Below, in pieces: positions 26,843 through 36,599 of a DNA stretch of 64,000 bases. Each line of letters starts with the position of its first letter. Positions within the stretch are counted from its first letter, which is position 1. The position numbers and the translations under genes were made by a program. The DNA comes from CAVUPF01 sp963743285 (GTDB lineage Bacteria > Actinomycetota > Thermoleophilia > Solirubrobacterales > 70-9), in contig CAVUPF010000010.1 of NCBI GenBank assembly GCA_963743285.1, positions 1 to 64,000 on the forward strand, given 5' to 3'. The notes under the pieces are model-generated. The model worked only from the letters and a program-made list of their open reading frames with translations. It had not been told where the DNA came from and did no database searches.

Positions 26843-28587
26843 CCGCACCGCGACGCACCCTGATCGGTCTCGCCGGCTTGGCGTTCCTGATGGGCGTCGC
26901 CGCGTTCGTGGTCATGCTCAACGGCGATCACAACGTTCACCGGGGCGCGTATGCCGGCTTGTTCCTGGCCACCGGCTGGGGGTTCGTGGGAGTCGGGCTA
27001 TGGGTTTGGAAGCAGCGGTCGGCCGGCAACATCGGTCCACTCATGGTCGCGGTCGGCCTCAGCGCCTTGCTGAAGGGGTTGGCCTTTTCCAACGACAGCG
27101 TCGTGTTCGCGATCGCCTCGGTCGGAGAGGTGCTGATCTACGCGGTGCTCATCCACCTGCTGCTTTCCTTTCCCTCGGGAAGGCTCGAAACCCGGCTGGA
27201 CCGGCTCCTGGTCACCATCGCCTACGTCAACACGACGGTGGTGCAGCTTGGAGTGTTCGTGTTCACCGACCCATCAAAGGCCGGCTGCACCCGCTGTCCC
27301 AGTAACCCGCTGCTGATCGAACACTCCGAGGCTGCCAAGGTACTCGAAGCGGCGCAACTAGACATCTCGATCGCGTTGCTGGGTGCCGTGGTCGCGGTCC
27401 TCTATCGACGCTGGCGAAGCGGCACCCCAGGGCGAGCGAGGGTGTTCGCCCCGGTCGTCGCCGTCGGCGGGCTCACGTTTCTGCTGTTGATGGCCGCCCT
27501 CGTCGTCGAACAGGCCGGCTTGTCGAGCGACATTGCTGACGCGCAGACGTTGGCTTTGTTCACGTCCATCGCCTGCCTACCGTTTGCCTTCTTGGTGGGC
27601 CTCCTGCGATCCCGGTTCAGCGAAGCCGACGCGATCAGCGCGCTCTTGGCCCAGCTCGGTGAGGGTGGTGGCCGCGGAGCGTTGCGCAACGCGCTCGCGG
27701 ACGCGCTTGGAGACCCGACCTTGGAGCTCGCCTATTGGGTACCGGACCAGGACGCCTACCTAGACGCCGACGGTCAGCCGGTTCGGGTCGATCCCGCGCC
27801 GGCGGGCAAGGTCTCCACCACCATCGAGCACGAGGGCGAACGAATCGCTGCGATCGTGCACAGCTCGGGCCTCGCGGAGGAACGCGAACTGGTGCAGACA
27901 GCGGGCGCCGCCGCCGGGCTGACGCTCAGAAACGAACGATTGGACGCCGAACTACGGGCGAAGGTTGCCGAGCTTCAGGCCTCACGCTCACGCATCGTGC
28001 AGGCCGGCTATGAGCAAAGGCGCCGACTCGAGCGGGACCTCCACGACGGCGCCCAGCAGCGACTTATGGCCCTCGGCATCGACCTACGAATGGCAAGAGA
28101 ACGCATCGAGCACGACCCACAAGGGGCGGCGGAGCTCCTCGACGAATCACTCCACGAGTTGAACGAGGCGACCGCCGAGTTGCGCGAGCTCGCACGAGGG
28201 ATCCACCCGGCCGTGCTCACAAATCGCGGCCTGCACGCAGCACTCAAAGGCCTCGCCAGCCGCTCCCCGGTTCCTGTGGAACTGCTCCAGACGCCGGCCG
28301 ACAGGCTCCCGCCGTCGGTCGAGTCGGCGGTCTACTTCGTCGTCGCCGAGGCCCTTACGAACGCGGCCCGCTACTCGCGCGCGCAAACGGTAACGGTGGG
28401 GGTCGTCCGCGACAACGGCCACGTCGACGTCGAGGTGAGGGACGACGGCGTCGGGGGCGCCGACGCTGATCAGGGTTCGGGGCTGCGAGGGCTTCAAGAT
28501 CGGGTCGCGGCGCTCGACGGCCGCCTCGAGCTGACGAGCGTGGGCGGCGAGGGCACGATCCTGAGGGCGAGCATCCCGTGCGGGTGA
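26839..28587 (+). CDS. Membrane histidine kinase, NarL/LiaS class
   Basis: 582 residues. Six or seven N-terminal membrane segments (to about residue 255) precede a GAF-like linker, the HisKA_3 helix pair (RRRLERDLHDGAQQRLMALGIDLR, with the phospho-His in LHDGAQ) and an HATPase domain (VVAEALTNAARYSRA as N box; DDGVGGADADQGSGLRGLQDRVAALDG as G boxes). It lies between a receiver-only protein and a LuxR-type regulator, overlapping both. The signal is unknown. Confidence 0.88.
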   Translation: MTAPRRTLIGLAGLAFLMGVAAFVVMLNGDHNVHRGAYAGLFLATGWGFVGVGLWVWKQRSAGNIGPLMVAVGLSALLKGLAFSNDSVVFAIASVGEVLIYAVLIHLLLSFPSGRLETRLDRLLVTIAYVNTTVVQLGVFVFTDPSKAGCTRCPSNPLLIEHSEAAKVLEAAQLDISIALLGAVVAVLYRRWRSGTPGRARVFAPVVAVGGLTFLLLMAALVVEQAGLSSDIADAQTLALFTSIACLPFAFLVGLLRSRFSEADAISALLAQLGEGGGRGALRNALADALGDPTLELAYWVPDQDAYLDADGQPVRVDPAPAGKVSTTIEHEGERIAAIVHSSGLAEERELVQTAGAAAGLTLRNERLDAELRAKVAELQASRSRIVQAGYEQRRRLERDLHDGAQQRLMALGIDLRMARERIEHDPQGAAELLDESLHELNEATAELRELARGIHPAVLTNRGLHAALKGLASRSPVPVELLQTPADRLPPSVESAVYFVVAEALTNAARYSRAQTVTVGVVRDNGHVDVEVRDDGVGGADADQGSGLRGLQDRVAALDGRLELTSVGGEGTILRASIPCG

Positions 28588-29223
28588 TCGTCGCCGACGA
28601 CTCGGTGCTGCTGCGCGAAGGGGTCGTGCGAGTGCTCGAGGAGGCAGGGTTCGAGGTGGTCGGGCAGGCCGGGGACGGGGAGGAGCTGATGCGAAAGGTG
28701 AGAGCGCACAAGCCCGACATCGCGATTGTCGATATCCGCATGCCGCCGACCCACACCGACGAGGGCCTGCGGGCGGCGCGCGGGATCCGCGAAGAGCTGC
28801 CGGGTACCGGCGTGCTGGTCCTCTCGCAATACATAGAGGAGGAGTACGCGCTGGAGCTGCTGGGCGACGACGCCGCCGGCGTCGGTTACCTGCTCAAGGA
28901 CCGGATCTCGGACCTGGAGCGCTTTGTCGACGCGATTCGGAGGGTGGCCGAGGGGGGTTCCGCCCTCGACCCCGAGGTCGTCTCGCAAATGCTCGGGCGC
29001 CGTCGGGTCGAGGACCCGCTCGACCGAGCTGACCCCGCGCGAGCGCGAGGTGCTGGGGCTTATGGCGGAGGGGCGCAGCAACCAGGCGATCGCCGAGGCG
29101 CTCGTCATCTCAGAGCGCGCCGTGGAGAAGCACGTGACGGGCATCTTCGCCAAGCTCAACCTGCCGCTCGCCGCCGAGGACCATCGCCGCGTGCTGGCGG
29201 TGCTGGCGTTCCTCGGCGCCTAG
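28578..29223 (+). pseudogene. LuxR/NarL-type response regulator with one frameshift
   Basis: The GTG start lies inside the end of the kinase gene. The receiver is intact (VIVADDSVLLREGVVRVLEEAG; IVDIRMPPTHTDEGL; GYLLKDRISDLERFV). At 29024-29025 one extra C shifts the frame; removing it gives VEDPLDELTPREREVLGLMA and a full LuxR helix-turn-helix (NQAIAEALVISERAVEKHV) to the stop at 29221-29223. Repaired length is about 214 residues, normal for the family. As written, the protein has a receiver plus a meaningless tail and would not bind DNA. Confidence 0.8.
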
Positions 29224-29578
29224 TCCGTCCTAACCCCGAGATGTGACGACAGCTCAGCTCATCTCACACTCGCCATCTTGCAGGCGCCGAAGACGATATC
29301 CGCCGACGAGGACGCGGCCGTGCCGGTCAGGTCCCTTGGGGGCCTGGCGGGGCGAGGGCGGGATGGGGCCCAGTCGGGCCGGCTAGGCCGGTCGAGGCGG
29401 TGCCGACCGGTCGCGGGGCCACTCTTGTTGCGACCGGGTTAGGGGCCAAAATGACCGCCTCTCGCTCCTTCCCCTCAAGGTGATGAGGGAGGCATAGGTC
29501 TCTACAAGACCGCCGGCCGCATGGGTGCGCAAAGCGCAATGCGCGCTGGCCCTCGTCCAGCTGTCTCCCGCTCTTCGT
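29224..29578. other. Intergenic, no gene seen
   Basis: 355 bases between the convergent regulator and ABC fusion genes. GC-rich with repeated GGCCGG-like words (around 29370-29400) but no clear hairpin terminator and no coding frame that looks real. Confidence 0.4.
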
Positions 29579-31390
29579 TCACGCGGCGACGTTGCGGTAA
29601 AGGCGCACGGCAATGATGAAGAAGATCATGAAGATCCCTGCCGACCAGGCAAGTGACTGCCAGACCCAGTTGTGCGTAGGTTCGCCTTGCATGAGGGCAC
29701 GAACCGCGTTGATCGTGATGCTGACCGGCTGGTGCTTGGCAAAGGGCTGCAGCCAGCCTGGCATGGTGGCGACCGGCACGATCGCCGAGCTGGCGAACAC
29801 GAGGATGAAGAACGGCAAGATGCCGGCGACCTGGGCAGTTTCGGGGTCCTTCGTGATCAGTCCAATAGTGGCGTAGACCCAGGAGAAGCAGTAGCCGAAG
29901 ACGATTACCAGCGCCAAACCTCCGAAGACAGCACCGGCACTGCCGTGGAAGCGGAATCCCACAAGCAGTCCCAGGCCGACCATCAGGGCCAGCGCAAACA
30001 CGCTGCGGCTGAGGTCGGCGAGGGTGCGCCCGGCGAGTACGGCTGAGCGGGCCATCGGCAGGCTGCGGAAGCGGTCGATGATGCCGCTGCGCAGGTCATC
30101 TGCCAACCCGATCGCGGTAGCCATGCCGCCGATCATCACCGCCTCGATGAAAACGGCAGGGACGATGTAGTCAACGTAGCTGCCGCCGGGGATGTGGATC
30201 GCACCGCCGAGTACGTAGCGGAAGAGCACGAGCAGCAATGCCGGCTGAAGCGCGGAGATCACCAATAGGCGCGGGTTACGGACGATGCGCAAGAGGTTGC
30301 GCTTGGCGACACCGGCGGTGTCGCGCACAGCCGCCCCAGTCAACCGCGGTGCAGGTAACGCAGGTCGATTTGCCTTCAACGTTTGCCCGGACTTGACATG
30401 GGCCGTCGGAGTCGATGCGCCATCTGCTCGATCGCCATCGGGCTTGGCACCGGCAGCCTTGCCGGTGAGCGAAAGGAAAACGTCGTCGAGCGATGGGTGT
30501 CGGATGCCGAGGTCCTCGAGGGCGATGCCGTCCTCCTGCAGGCGCTGCCCAGCGGCTATGAGCACTTGCGTGGAGCCCTTGGTGGGCACGCTCACGCTGC
30601 GCTGGTCGGGATCGGCCCGGGGGGCTCCCTGTCCGAAATCGGCGATCAGGGCGGCGGCTCGGTCGAGGTCGCCCAAATTTGCCACGCGGGCTTCGAGCAC
30701 GTCGCCGCCCATCCGATCCTTGAGTTCGGCGGCTGTCCCTTGCGCGACCACCATGCCGGCGTCGATCACGACGATGCGGTGTGCGAGGTGCTCTGCCTCC
30801 TCCATGTACTGGGTCGTCAGCAGCACGGTCGTGCCGGCGGCGACGAGCTCCTCGATGAACCGCCACACGTCGTTTCGGGTGCGAGGGTCAAGGCCGGTCG
30901 TCGGCTCGTCTAGGAAAAGGACTCGTGGGCGTCCGATCAGGCTGGCGCCGACGTCAAGGCGGCGGCGCATCCCCCCCGAGTAAGTCTTGACGAGCTTATC
31001 GGCAGCGTCTGTGAGCGAAAAGCGCTCCAGTACATCGAGGGCCTGAGAGCGCCGCTCGGTCTTGCTCAAGTGATAGAAGAGCCCGACCAGCTCGAGGTTC
31101 TCCCGCCCGGTCAACAGCTCATCGACGGCCGCAAACTGGCCGGTGAGCCCGATCATCGAGCGCAACCTCCCGGCATCCGCAACCACGTCAAATCCCGCTA
31201 CCCTGGCGTGGCCGCTGTCGGGCTTCAGCAGCGTCGCAAGGATTCGCACCAGGGTCGTCTTGCCCGCGCCGTTGGGACCGAGCAGAGCGAGCACCCTGCC
31301 TTCCTCGGCGACGAGGTCGACCCCGGCGAGCGCCTGGGTTGACCCGAACCGCTTGGCCACCGCCTCCACCTCGATCATCGGTTCAGTCAT
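29579..31390 (-). CDS. ABC exporter, ATPase-permease fusion (DrrA-DrrB type)
   Basis: 603 residues. The first 320 are a DrrA-like ATPase: Walker A GPNGAGKTTLVR, signature YSGGMRRRLDVG, Walker B FLDEPTTGLDP, and the C-terminal DrrA block (LGIRHPSLDDVFLSLTG). After a 40-residue linker the rest is an ABC-2 permease with six membrane segments, ending WSAGIFMIFFIIAVRLYRNV. DrrAB systems export drugs or lipids, normally as two genes; here they are fused. It begins 14 bases after the GAF kinase gene in the same direction, suggesting joint expression. Confidence 0.88.
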   Translation of the reverse strand: MTEPMIEVEAVAKRFGSTQALAGVDLVAEEGRVLALLGPNGAGKTTLVRILATLLKPDSGHARVAGFDVVADAGRLRSMIGLTGQFAAVDELLTGRENLELVGLFYHLSKTERRSQALDVLERFSLTDAADKLVKTYSGGMRRRLDVGASLIGRPRVLFLDEPTTGLDPRTRNDVWRFIEELVAAGTTVLLTTQYMEEAEHLAHRIVVIDAGMVVAQGTAAELKDRMGGDVLEARVANLGDLDRAAALIADFGQGAPRADPDQRSVSVPTKGSTQVLIAAGQRLQEDGIALEDLGIRHPSLDDVFLSLTGKAAGAKPDGDRADGASTPTAHVKSGQTLKANRPALPAPRLTGAAVRDTAGVAKRNLLRIVRNPRLLVISALQPALLLVLFRYVLGGAIHIPGGSYVDYIVPAVFIEAVMIGGMATAIGLADDLRSGIIDRFRSLPMARSAVLAGRTLADLSRSVFALALMVGLGLLVGFRFHGSAGAVFGGLALVIVFGYCFSWVYATIGLITKDPETAQVAGILPFFILVFASSAIVPVATMPGWLQPFAKHQPVSITINAVRALMQGEPTHNWVWQSLAWSAGIFMIFFIIAVRLYRNVAA

Positions 31391-31404
31391 ATCGACATGG
31401 CGGG

Positions 31405-33168
31405 CTACTCCAGCGACGACCGGCGGAGCGCTCGTCTGCCCTCGTTCCTCTCTGGTTGGTCCACGGCATCGCGACTCTCGTCGCGATGACGCGCAGGCAG
31501 CGTCGCCTCAATCGTGGTCCCGGCGCCCAGCTCGCTCCTCACCTCCAGCGCACCTCCCGCCAGCGCCACCCGCTCGCTCATCCCTCGCAGCCCGAACCCG
31601 TCGGTCTCACCGTCGGGGTCAAACCCGCGCCCCTCGTCGGCGACCCGCACCCTGATGCTCTGCGCGCCCTCGCTCACCTCGACTGTGGCGCGGTCGGTCT
31701 CGGCGTGTTTCGCCGCATTGTTGAGCGCCTCTTGGACCAGCCGATAGACGGTATCCTCCGTCTGGCTGAGGAGACGGGTCGTATGGTGGCCGGCCTCATA
31801 GGCGAGGTCGGCCCGGAGCTCGACATCGAGCACCTCCCCCCAGTTCAGTCGCTCGACCAGTGCCCCCAGCGCCGCCGCCAGCCCCAGCTCGTCGAGAGTC
31901 GGCGGGCGCAGGTCGGCGATCAACCTCCGCATCTCGGCGATCGTGTGGTCGACCCGCCCGATCGCCTGGGGGAGCAGCTCGTCCATTTCGCCTTCGGTTC
32001 TTCCCCGGCGGGCAGTGGAGAGCAAGACCCGCAGCCCGCCCATACTCTGAAGCGCCTCGTCGTGCAGCTCCCGGGCCCAGCGGCCACGCTCGTGCTCGGC
32101 CGCTTCGATGTTTTCACTGATCCTCTGCTCAGCGACAGACTGCGCAGTCGCGACGGCGGTCGCGGCGCTGGCGGCGAAGCTCTCCAAGAGCCGCTGGTCT
32201 TCGGAGCTGAATTCCTCCTCCCCTTCGTGATCGAAGGCATTGAGCACTCCAAGCGCAGTCCCTCGGTAGATGAGCGGCACGAACAACCCCGTCTGCGCGT
32301 GGATCCGATGGCCGAGTGCGAAGCGCAGGTGGTCGCTGACATTCGTGAGCCGCTCTGCGCGGCGGGTGGTGATCACTTGTCCGCTGATCGACCTCTCAAG
32401 CTCGGCGCGCTCCCCGAGCAGATCTTGTGGGAGCTCGCCCGCGGCAGCAACGACGACCATGTTTTCGCCGTCGCGCAGGAGGATCAGCATCGAGCGCGCC
32501 TTGACCAGCGCCCGCCCCCGCTTGACGATCATCTCCAGGATTCGGTCGAGATCGGTTTCACCGCCGACGGCCCGGGCGATCTCGATCGTCGCCTCGAGGC
32601 TGCGGACGGCGCGCTCCATTTCATCACGCTGGCTCTCGACTCGGTGGTAGAGCCGGGCGTTCTCCACTGCGATAGCCGCCCAGCCGGCGAGGATCAAAGC
32701 CGACTGCTCGTCGGCCTCGTCGAAGTCGCCGCTCGCCTTCTCGGTCAGGTAGAGGTTTCCCCAGGCCTCGCCGTGGATCACGATCGGCACGCCGAGGAAG
32801 CTGGTCATCGGCGGGTGGCCGGGGGGGAATCCGTAGGAGCGGGGGTGATCGCCGACGTTTCGGAGTCGCAACGGCTCGGGGTGCTCGATCAGCAGCCCGA
32901 GCACTCCGTGCCCGCGAGGCAGGCTGCCGATCGCCTCCCTGGTCTTCTCGTCGATCCCGCGGGTGATGAAGCGCTCCAGCCCTTGCCGGTCGCTGTCGAG
33001 CACGCCCAGCGCCGCGTAGCGGGCACCGGTCAGCTCGCATGCGACCTCCAGGACGGAGTCGAATACCGCCTCGGGATCGAGCTCAGCCATCAGGTTGCGG
33101 CCAACCTCGATCAGCTCACGGAGCCGGGACTCATCGAGCGCGCCACTTGGTTGGGAGTCCCTCGCCAC
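31405..33168 (-). CDS. GAF-GAF histidine kinase of the DevS/DosT type
   Basis: 587 residues. There is a first GAF domain (about 20-170) containing GFPPGHPPMTSFLGVPIVI, very like the heme-binding GAF of mycobacterial DevS/DosS; the His in HPPM is a candidate ligand. A second GAF follows (about 190-335), then a HisKA_3 dimerisation helix (RGRWARELHDEALQSMGGLRVLL) and an HATPase (LVQEALNNAAKHAE; DEGRGFDPDGETDGFGLRGMSERV). No membrane segment. In mycobacteria such kinases sense oxygen, NO or redox state and phosphorylate DevR/DosR. The divergent regulator at 33325 is the obvious partner. Heme binding is inferred, not shown. Confidence 0.85.
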   Translation of the reverse strand: MARDSQPSGALDESRLRELIEVGRNLMAELDPEAVFDSVLEVACELTGARYAALGVLDSDRQGLERFITRGIDEKTREAIGSLPRGHGVLGLLIEHPEPLRLRNVGDHPRSYGFPPGHPPMTSFLGVPIVIHGEAWGNLYLTEKASGDFDEADEQSALILAGWAAIAVENARLYHRVESQRDEMERAVRSLEATIEIARAVGGETDLDRILEMIVKRGRALVKARSMLILLRDGENMVVVAAAGELPQDLLGERAELERSISGQVITTRRAERLTNVSDHLRFALGHRIHAQTGLFVPLIYRGTALGVLNAFDHEGEEEFSSEDQRLLESFAASAATAVATAQSVAEQRISENIEAAEHERGRWARELHDEALQSMGGLRVLLSTARRGRTEGEMDELLPQAIGRVDHTIAEMRRLIADLRPPTLDELGLAAALGALVERLNWGEVLDVELRADLAYEAGHHTTRLLSQTEDTVYRLVQEALNNAAKHAETDRATVEVSEGAQSIRVRVADEGRGFDPDGETDGFGLRGMSERVALAGGALEVRSELGAGTTIEATLPARHRDESRDAVDQPERNEGRRALRRSSLE

Positions 33169-33222
33169 CTCAGCTCCACCTTCGACTCATCGCCTGGGCC
33201 TGCATGCTAGTGCGCCGGCTGC

Positions 33223-33257
33223 CGATTGGCCCAGACAATCGCGACTGCTAAGACAGT
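33223..33257. promoter_or_regulatory. Paired inverted repeats between kinase and regulator
   Basis: CGATTG-7-CAATCG (33223-33241) and ACTG-6-CAGT (33244-33257) lie side by side in the 156-base divergent region. They could bind the NarL-type regulator encoded to the right. They do not match the published mycobacterial DosR box. Confidence 0.4.
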
Positions 33258-33324
33258 AATGGCCCGGTGAGAGGAGCGGGAAAACACGGATGCTCAAAGC
33301 GGCACTGCACGCTTAGATGGGAGC

Positions 33325-34035
33325 ATGAACCTGCGCCGCGATGACGCTGAAGGCAAAGGTAACCTGATCGCGATGCCCACCGCACGCGCCCCCGAGGGCC
33401 TGGGCGCTAATACGACGACGATTGTCTTGGCGGACGACCACACCGTCGTGCGCAGGGCCCTGCGGATGCTGCTAGAGGCCGAGCCTGACTTCGAGGTTCG
33501 CGCCGAGGCGGGCGATGCCGACACGGCAGTCCGCTACGTGCGAGGGCACAAGCCGACGGTGCTGATCCTCGATCTCAACATGCCGGGCCGCTCCAGTCTG
33601 GAGGCGTTGCCGGACGTCCAGGAGGCCTCCCCTGCGACCGAGATCGTCGTCCTGACGATGCAAAACGAGCCGGCCTTCGCCCGCAAGGCGCTTCAGGCCG
33701 GGGTGCGCGGCTACGTGCTGAAGGACGCCGCCGACACGGAGCTGGTGCAGGCGGTGCGCAGCGCCGCCGCAGGCGACACCTACCTGCAACCGGCGCTCGG
33801 CGCGCGACTGGCATCCGAGCCGGACGCCGACCGTGCCGACGGCCTCAGCGAGCGTGAGCGCGAGGTGCTGCGCCTGATCGCGCTGGGCCACACCAACGCG
33901 GAGATCGCCGAGCAGCTCTTCCTCAGCGTCCGCACGGTGGAGAGCCACCGTGCCCACATCCTGCAGAAGCTACGGCTCTCCAGCCGCGCTGAGCTGGTCC
34001 GCTACGCGCTCGAGCGCGGCATCGTCGAGACCTGA
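33325..34035 (+). CDS. NarL/DevR-type response regulator
   Basis: 236 residues. The receiver has IVLADDHTVVRRALRMLLEAE with the acidic pair, VLILDLNMPGRSS with the phospho-acceptor Asp, and GYVLKDAADTELVQAVRSAAAG. The LuxR domain is SEREREVLRLIALGHTNAEIAEQLFLSVRTVESHRAHILQKL split over the usual four helices. The start at 33325 has a GGGAG ribosome site; an internal ATG at 33373 is possible. Intact, and divergent from the DevS-like kinase, so probably its partner and the main regulator of the cargo. Confidence 0.9.
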   Translation: MNLRRDDAEGKGNLIAMPTARAPEGLGANTTTIVLADDHTVVRRALRMLLEAEPDFEVRAEAGDADTAVRYVRGHKPTVLILDLNMPGRSSLEALPDVQEASPATEIVVLTMQNEPAFARKALQAGVRGYVLKDAADTELVQAVRSAAAGDTYLQPALGARLASEPDADRADGLSEREREVLRLIALGHTNAEIAEQLFLSVRTVESHRAHILQKLRLSSRAELVRYALERGIVET

Positions 34036-34069
34036 GGAAGGGCCGCCCCGGCACGCGGCGGGGCCTGAC

Positions 34070-36418
34070 TCAGCGCGCCTGGCTGAGGAGGAGGCGCTGC
34101 TCGGCCGCCGCGACCAGGCGGCGGGCGCGGTCCACGGCGTCGATATTGACCGAGATCGCGTCGATCCCGGCGCGGACCAAGAAGTCCGCGTACTCGGGGT
34201 GGACCGAGGGCGCCTGCCCGCAGATCGAGGTCTGAAGGCCGAGCCCGCGGGCTCGGCTGAGCAGCTCAGCGATGTATTCGGTGACGGCGGGGTCGCGCTC
34301 GTCGAAGACCTCCGCAACCAGCTCGGAGTCGCGGTCGGCGCCCAGCACCAGCTGGGTGAGGTCGTTGGAGCCGATCGAGATGCCGGCGATGCCGAGCTCG
34401 GCGTAGCGGCCGAGGTGGAACAGAACCGACGGCACCTCGGCCATGATCCACAGCTCGAAGCCGGGCCGGGAGAGCAGCCCCGCGGCTTCCATCTCCCGGC
34501 GGCAGGCGAGTACCTCGCGCGGGGTGCGCACGAACGGCAGCATCACGTGGAAGTTGGTTTGCCCGGCGTCCCAGACGCGGGAGATCGCCTCCAGCTCGAG
34601 GCGCAGCAGGTCGGGCTCGCGCGTATAGCGCAAGGCGCCGCGGTAGCCGATCATCGGGTTTGCCTCCTGCGGCTCGAAGCGCTCGCCGCCCTTGAGGCCG
34701 CGGAACTCGTTGGTGCGGAAGTCGATCGTCCGATAGGTGATCGGCCGGGGTGAGAAGGCGGCCGCGAACTCGCTCAGCGAGGCGGCCATCCGCTCGACGA
34801 ACTGCTCGCCCTCGCCCCGCTCCAGCAGCGCCCGCGGATGGACCCCGTCGAGAGCCTCGACGACCATCAGCTCGGCGCGGAGCAGTCCGACCCCATCGAC
34901 ATCGAGCCTTGCGGCGCACTGCAGCTGTGAAGGCTCGGAGAGGTTGACGAGCAGCTTGGTGCCGGTGATCACGCCGGCTGCGCCGCTGCCGGGCCGAGCT
35001 GAGGGTGGCGCTGTGCGGTCGGGCGCCGTGGCGCCCTCAGTGATGACCCCGCGGGTGGCGTCGACCGTGATGACCTCGCCATCGCGCAGTACCTTGGTCG
35101 CCTCGGCGGTGCCGACCACGCAGGGGATACCCAGCTCGCGGGAGACGATCGCTGCGTGACAGGTCATGCCCCCGGAATCGGTGACAATCGCCGTCGCCTT
35201 GCGCATCAGCGGCACCCAGTCCGGGGCGGTCATGTGGGTGACCAGGACCTCGCCGTCCGCCAGGCGGCTGGCGCCTTCGAGCGAGGCGACGACGCGCACT
35301 GCCCCGGAGGCGATGCCCGGCGCGGCACCGAGCCCGCGGACCAGCTCGGCGCCGCGCTCGGCCCGCGGCTCGGCGAGGCTCTCGCCGCCCGCGGCGGTGA
35401 CCGGGCGCGACTGGAGCATCCAGACTACGCCCGACTTATCAATCGCCCACTCGGTGTCCTGGGGGGCGCCGTAATGGCCCTCGATGCGGACGCCCAGCTC
35501 GGCGACCCGCCTCACCTCCTCGTCGTCGAGTACCGGCTGCTCGGCCTCGCGCTCTCCCAGTTCGCGAGTGGCGGTACCGCCGCCCTCAACCGCCTCGATC
35601 GCCAGCTCCTTGTGGCGCACTTCTCGGCGCTCGATCGCCAGCCGTTCCTTGCCAACCACGTAGCGGTCCGGCGAGACCGAGCCGGAGACGACTGACTCGC
35701 CGAGGCCGAAGGCGCCCTCGATCACCAGCTTGTCCGTCGCCCCGGAGGCGGGGTCGATCGTGAACATCACCCCGGCGCGGGTCGCCTCGACCTGGCGCTG
35801 GACGACAACCGCGATGTCCATGTCCGCTTGGCCGAAGCCTCGCTTTGACCGGTAGTAGATGGTGCGGGCGCCGAACAGGGAGGACCAGCAACGACGCACG
35901 GCGTCAAGGACGGCGTCGGCGCCGCGCACGTTGAGGATCGTCTCGTTCATGCCGGCGAAGGAGGCCGACTCGGTGTCCTCTGCGGTGGCGGAGGAGCGCA
36001 CCGCGACCGCGATCTGCCGGTCCTCCTCGGCTAGACGACCGTAGGCCGCGCGGATCGCCGCGGAGAGCCCATCAGGTACCGGCTCCGCCTCGACGATCGC
36101 TCGAATCTCCGCCGCCGAGCGCTCCAGCGCGTCGGTGTCCTCGACGTCGACCCCGGAGAGGCGCACCTCGATCCGCTCACGCAGGCCGCCCTGCTCGCAG
36201 AACGCCGCGTAAGCGGGGGCTCCGATGACGAAGCCGGGGGGGACGGGGAAGCCGGCGGCGCTCAGCTCGCCGAGGTTTGCTCCCTTGCCGCCCGCATAGT
36301 CGACGTCGGCCCGGGACAGGCTCTCAAAGCTTCGGACGGCTTCCGCGCCGGGGCTTGCCTCCGACGGCGCCGTAGGGGCTGGAGGGTCGGTTGCCGGCAG
36401 GGATCCGCGATCGGCCAT
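34070..36418 (-). CDS. ppsA: Phosphoenolpyruvate synthase
   Basis: 782 residues from the ATG at 36418, which has an AAGGT ribosome site; a longer frame starts 23 codons earlier. An N-terminal ATP-grasp domain (VDYAGGKGANLGELSAAGFPVPPGFVI; VRSSATAEDTESASFAGMNE), the phosphohistidine swivel domain (DSGGMTCHAAIVSRELGIPCVVG, catalytic His) and a C-terminal PEP-binding barrel (GSNDLTQLVLGADRD; CGQAPS with the catalytic Cys) are all present. It makes PEP from pyruvate, ATP and water, the entry to gluconeogenesis. It converges on the regulator gene at 34035. Confidence 0.92.
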   Translation of the reverse strand: MADRGSLPATDPPAPTAPSEASPGAEAVRSFESLSRADVDYAGGKGANLGELSAAGFPVPPGFVIGAPAYAAFCEQGGLRERIEVRLSGVDVEDTDALERSAAEIRAIVEAEPVPDGLSAAIRAAYGRLAEEDRQIAVAVRSSATAEDTESASFAGMNETILNVRGADAVLDAVRRCWSSLFGARTIYYRSKRGFGQADMDIAVVVQRQVEATRAGVMFTIDPASGATDKLVIEGAFGLGESVVSGSVSPDRYVVGKERLAIERREVRHKELAIEAVEGGGTATRELGEREAEQPVLDDEEVRRVAELGVRIEGHYGAPQDTEWAIDKSGVVWMLQSRPVTAAGGESLAEPRAERGAELVRGLGAAPGIASGAVRVVASLEGASRLADGEVLVTHMTAPDWVPLMRKATAIVTDSGGMTCHAAIVSRELGIPCVVGTAEATKVLRDGEVITVDATRGVITEGATAPDRTAPPSARPGSGAAGVITGTKLLVNLSEPSQLQCAARLDVDGVGLLRAELMVVEALDGVHPRALLERGEGEQFVERMAASLSEFAAAFSPRPITYRTIDFRTNEFRGLKGGERFEPQEANPMIGYRGALRYTREPDLLRLELEAISRVWDAGQTNFHVMLPFVRTPREVLACRREMEAAGLLSRPGFELWIMAEVPSVLFHLGRYAELGIAGISIGSNDLTQLVLGADRDSELVAEVFDERDPAVTEYIAELLSRARGLGLQTSICGQAPSVHPEYADFLVRAGIDAISVNIDAVDRARRLVAAAEQRLLLSQAR

Positions 36419-36599
36419 CGCCGCGACCTTATGGCGACGGGCCCGCGCCGCCATCCGCGCATAGCACTGCATTCGAACTTCGGGCATCTACTGACATAAG
36501 CCGTATTTCCTGCGGACGAAATCCGGCTCGGCCATCCGTAACGTTTGCGGAGCAGCAGCACCGATGGCGGAAATCGCCGAACTCTGTCAGGAGGCTCAG

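Noticed and set aside
31339..33210. Long rightward open frame (about 620 codons) opposite the GAF kinase
   Set aside because: The reverse strand gives clear GAF, HisKA_3 and HATPase domains; the rightward reading has no motif and is a by-product of high GC.
33169..33324. Search for the mycobacterial DosR box (GGGACT...AGTCCC)
   Set aside because: No clear match was found here or upstream of ppk2, the APC permease, xfp, usp or the ADH gene, so DosR-type control is not claimed.
36505..36530. Imperfect palindrome TTTCCTGCGGACGAAA upstream of the ADH gene
   Set aside because: Only 12 of 16 positions are symmetric and no second copy was seen in other promoters.
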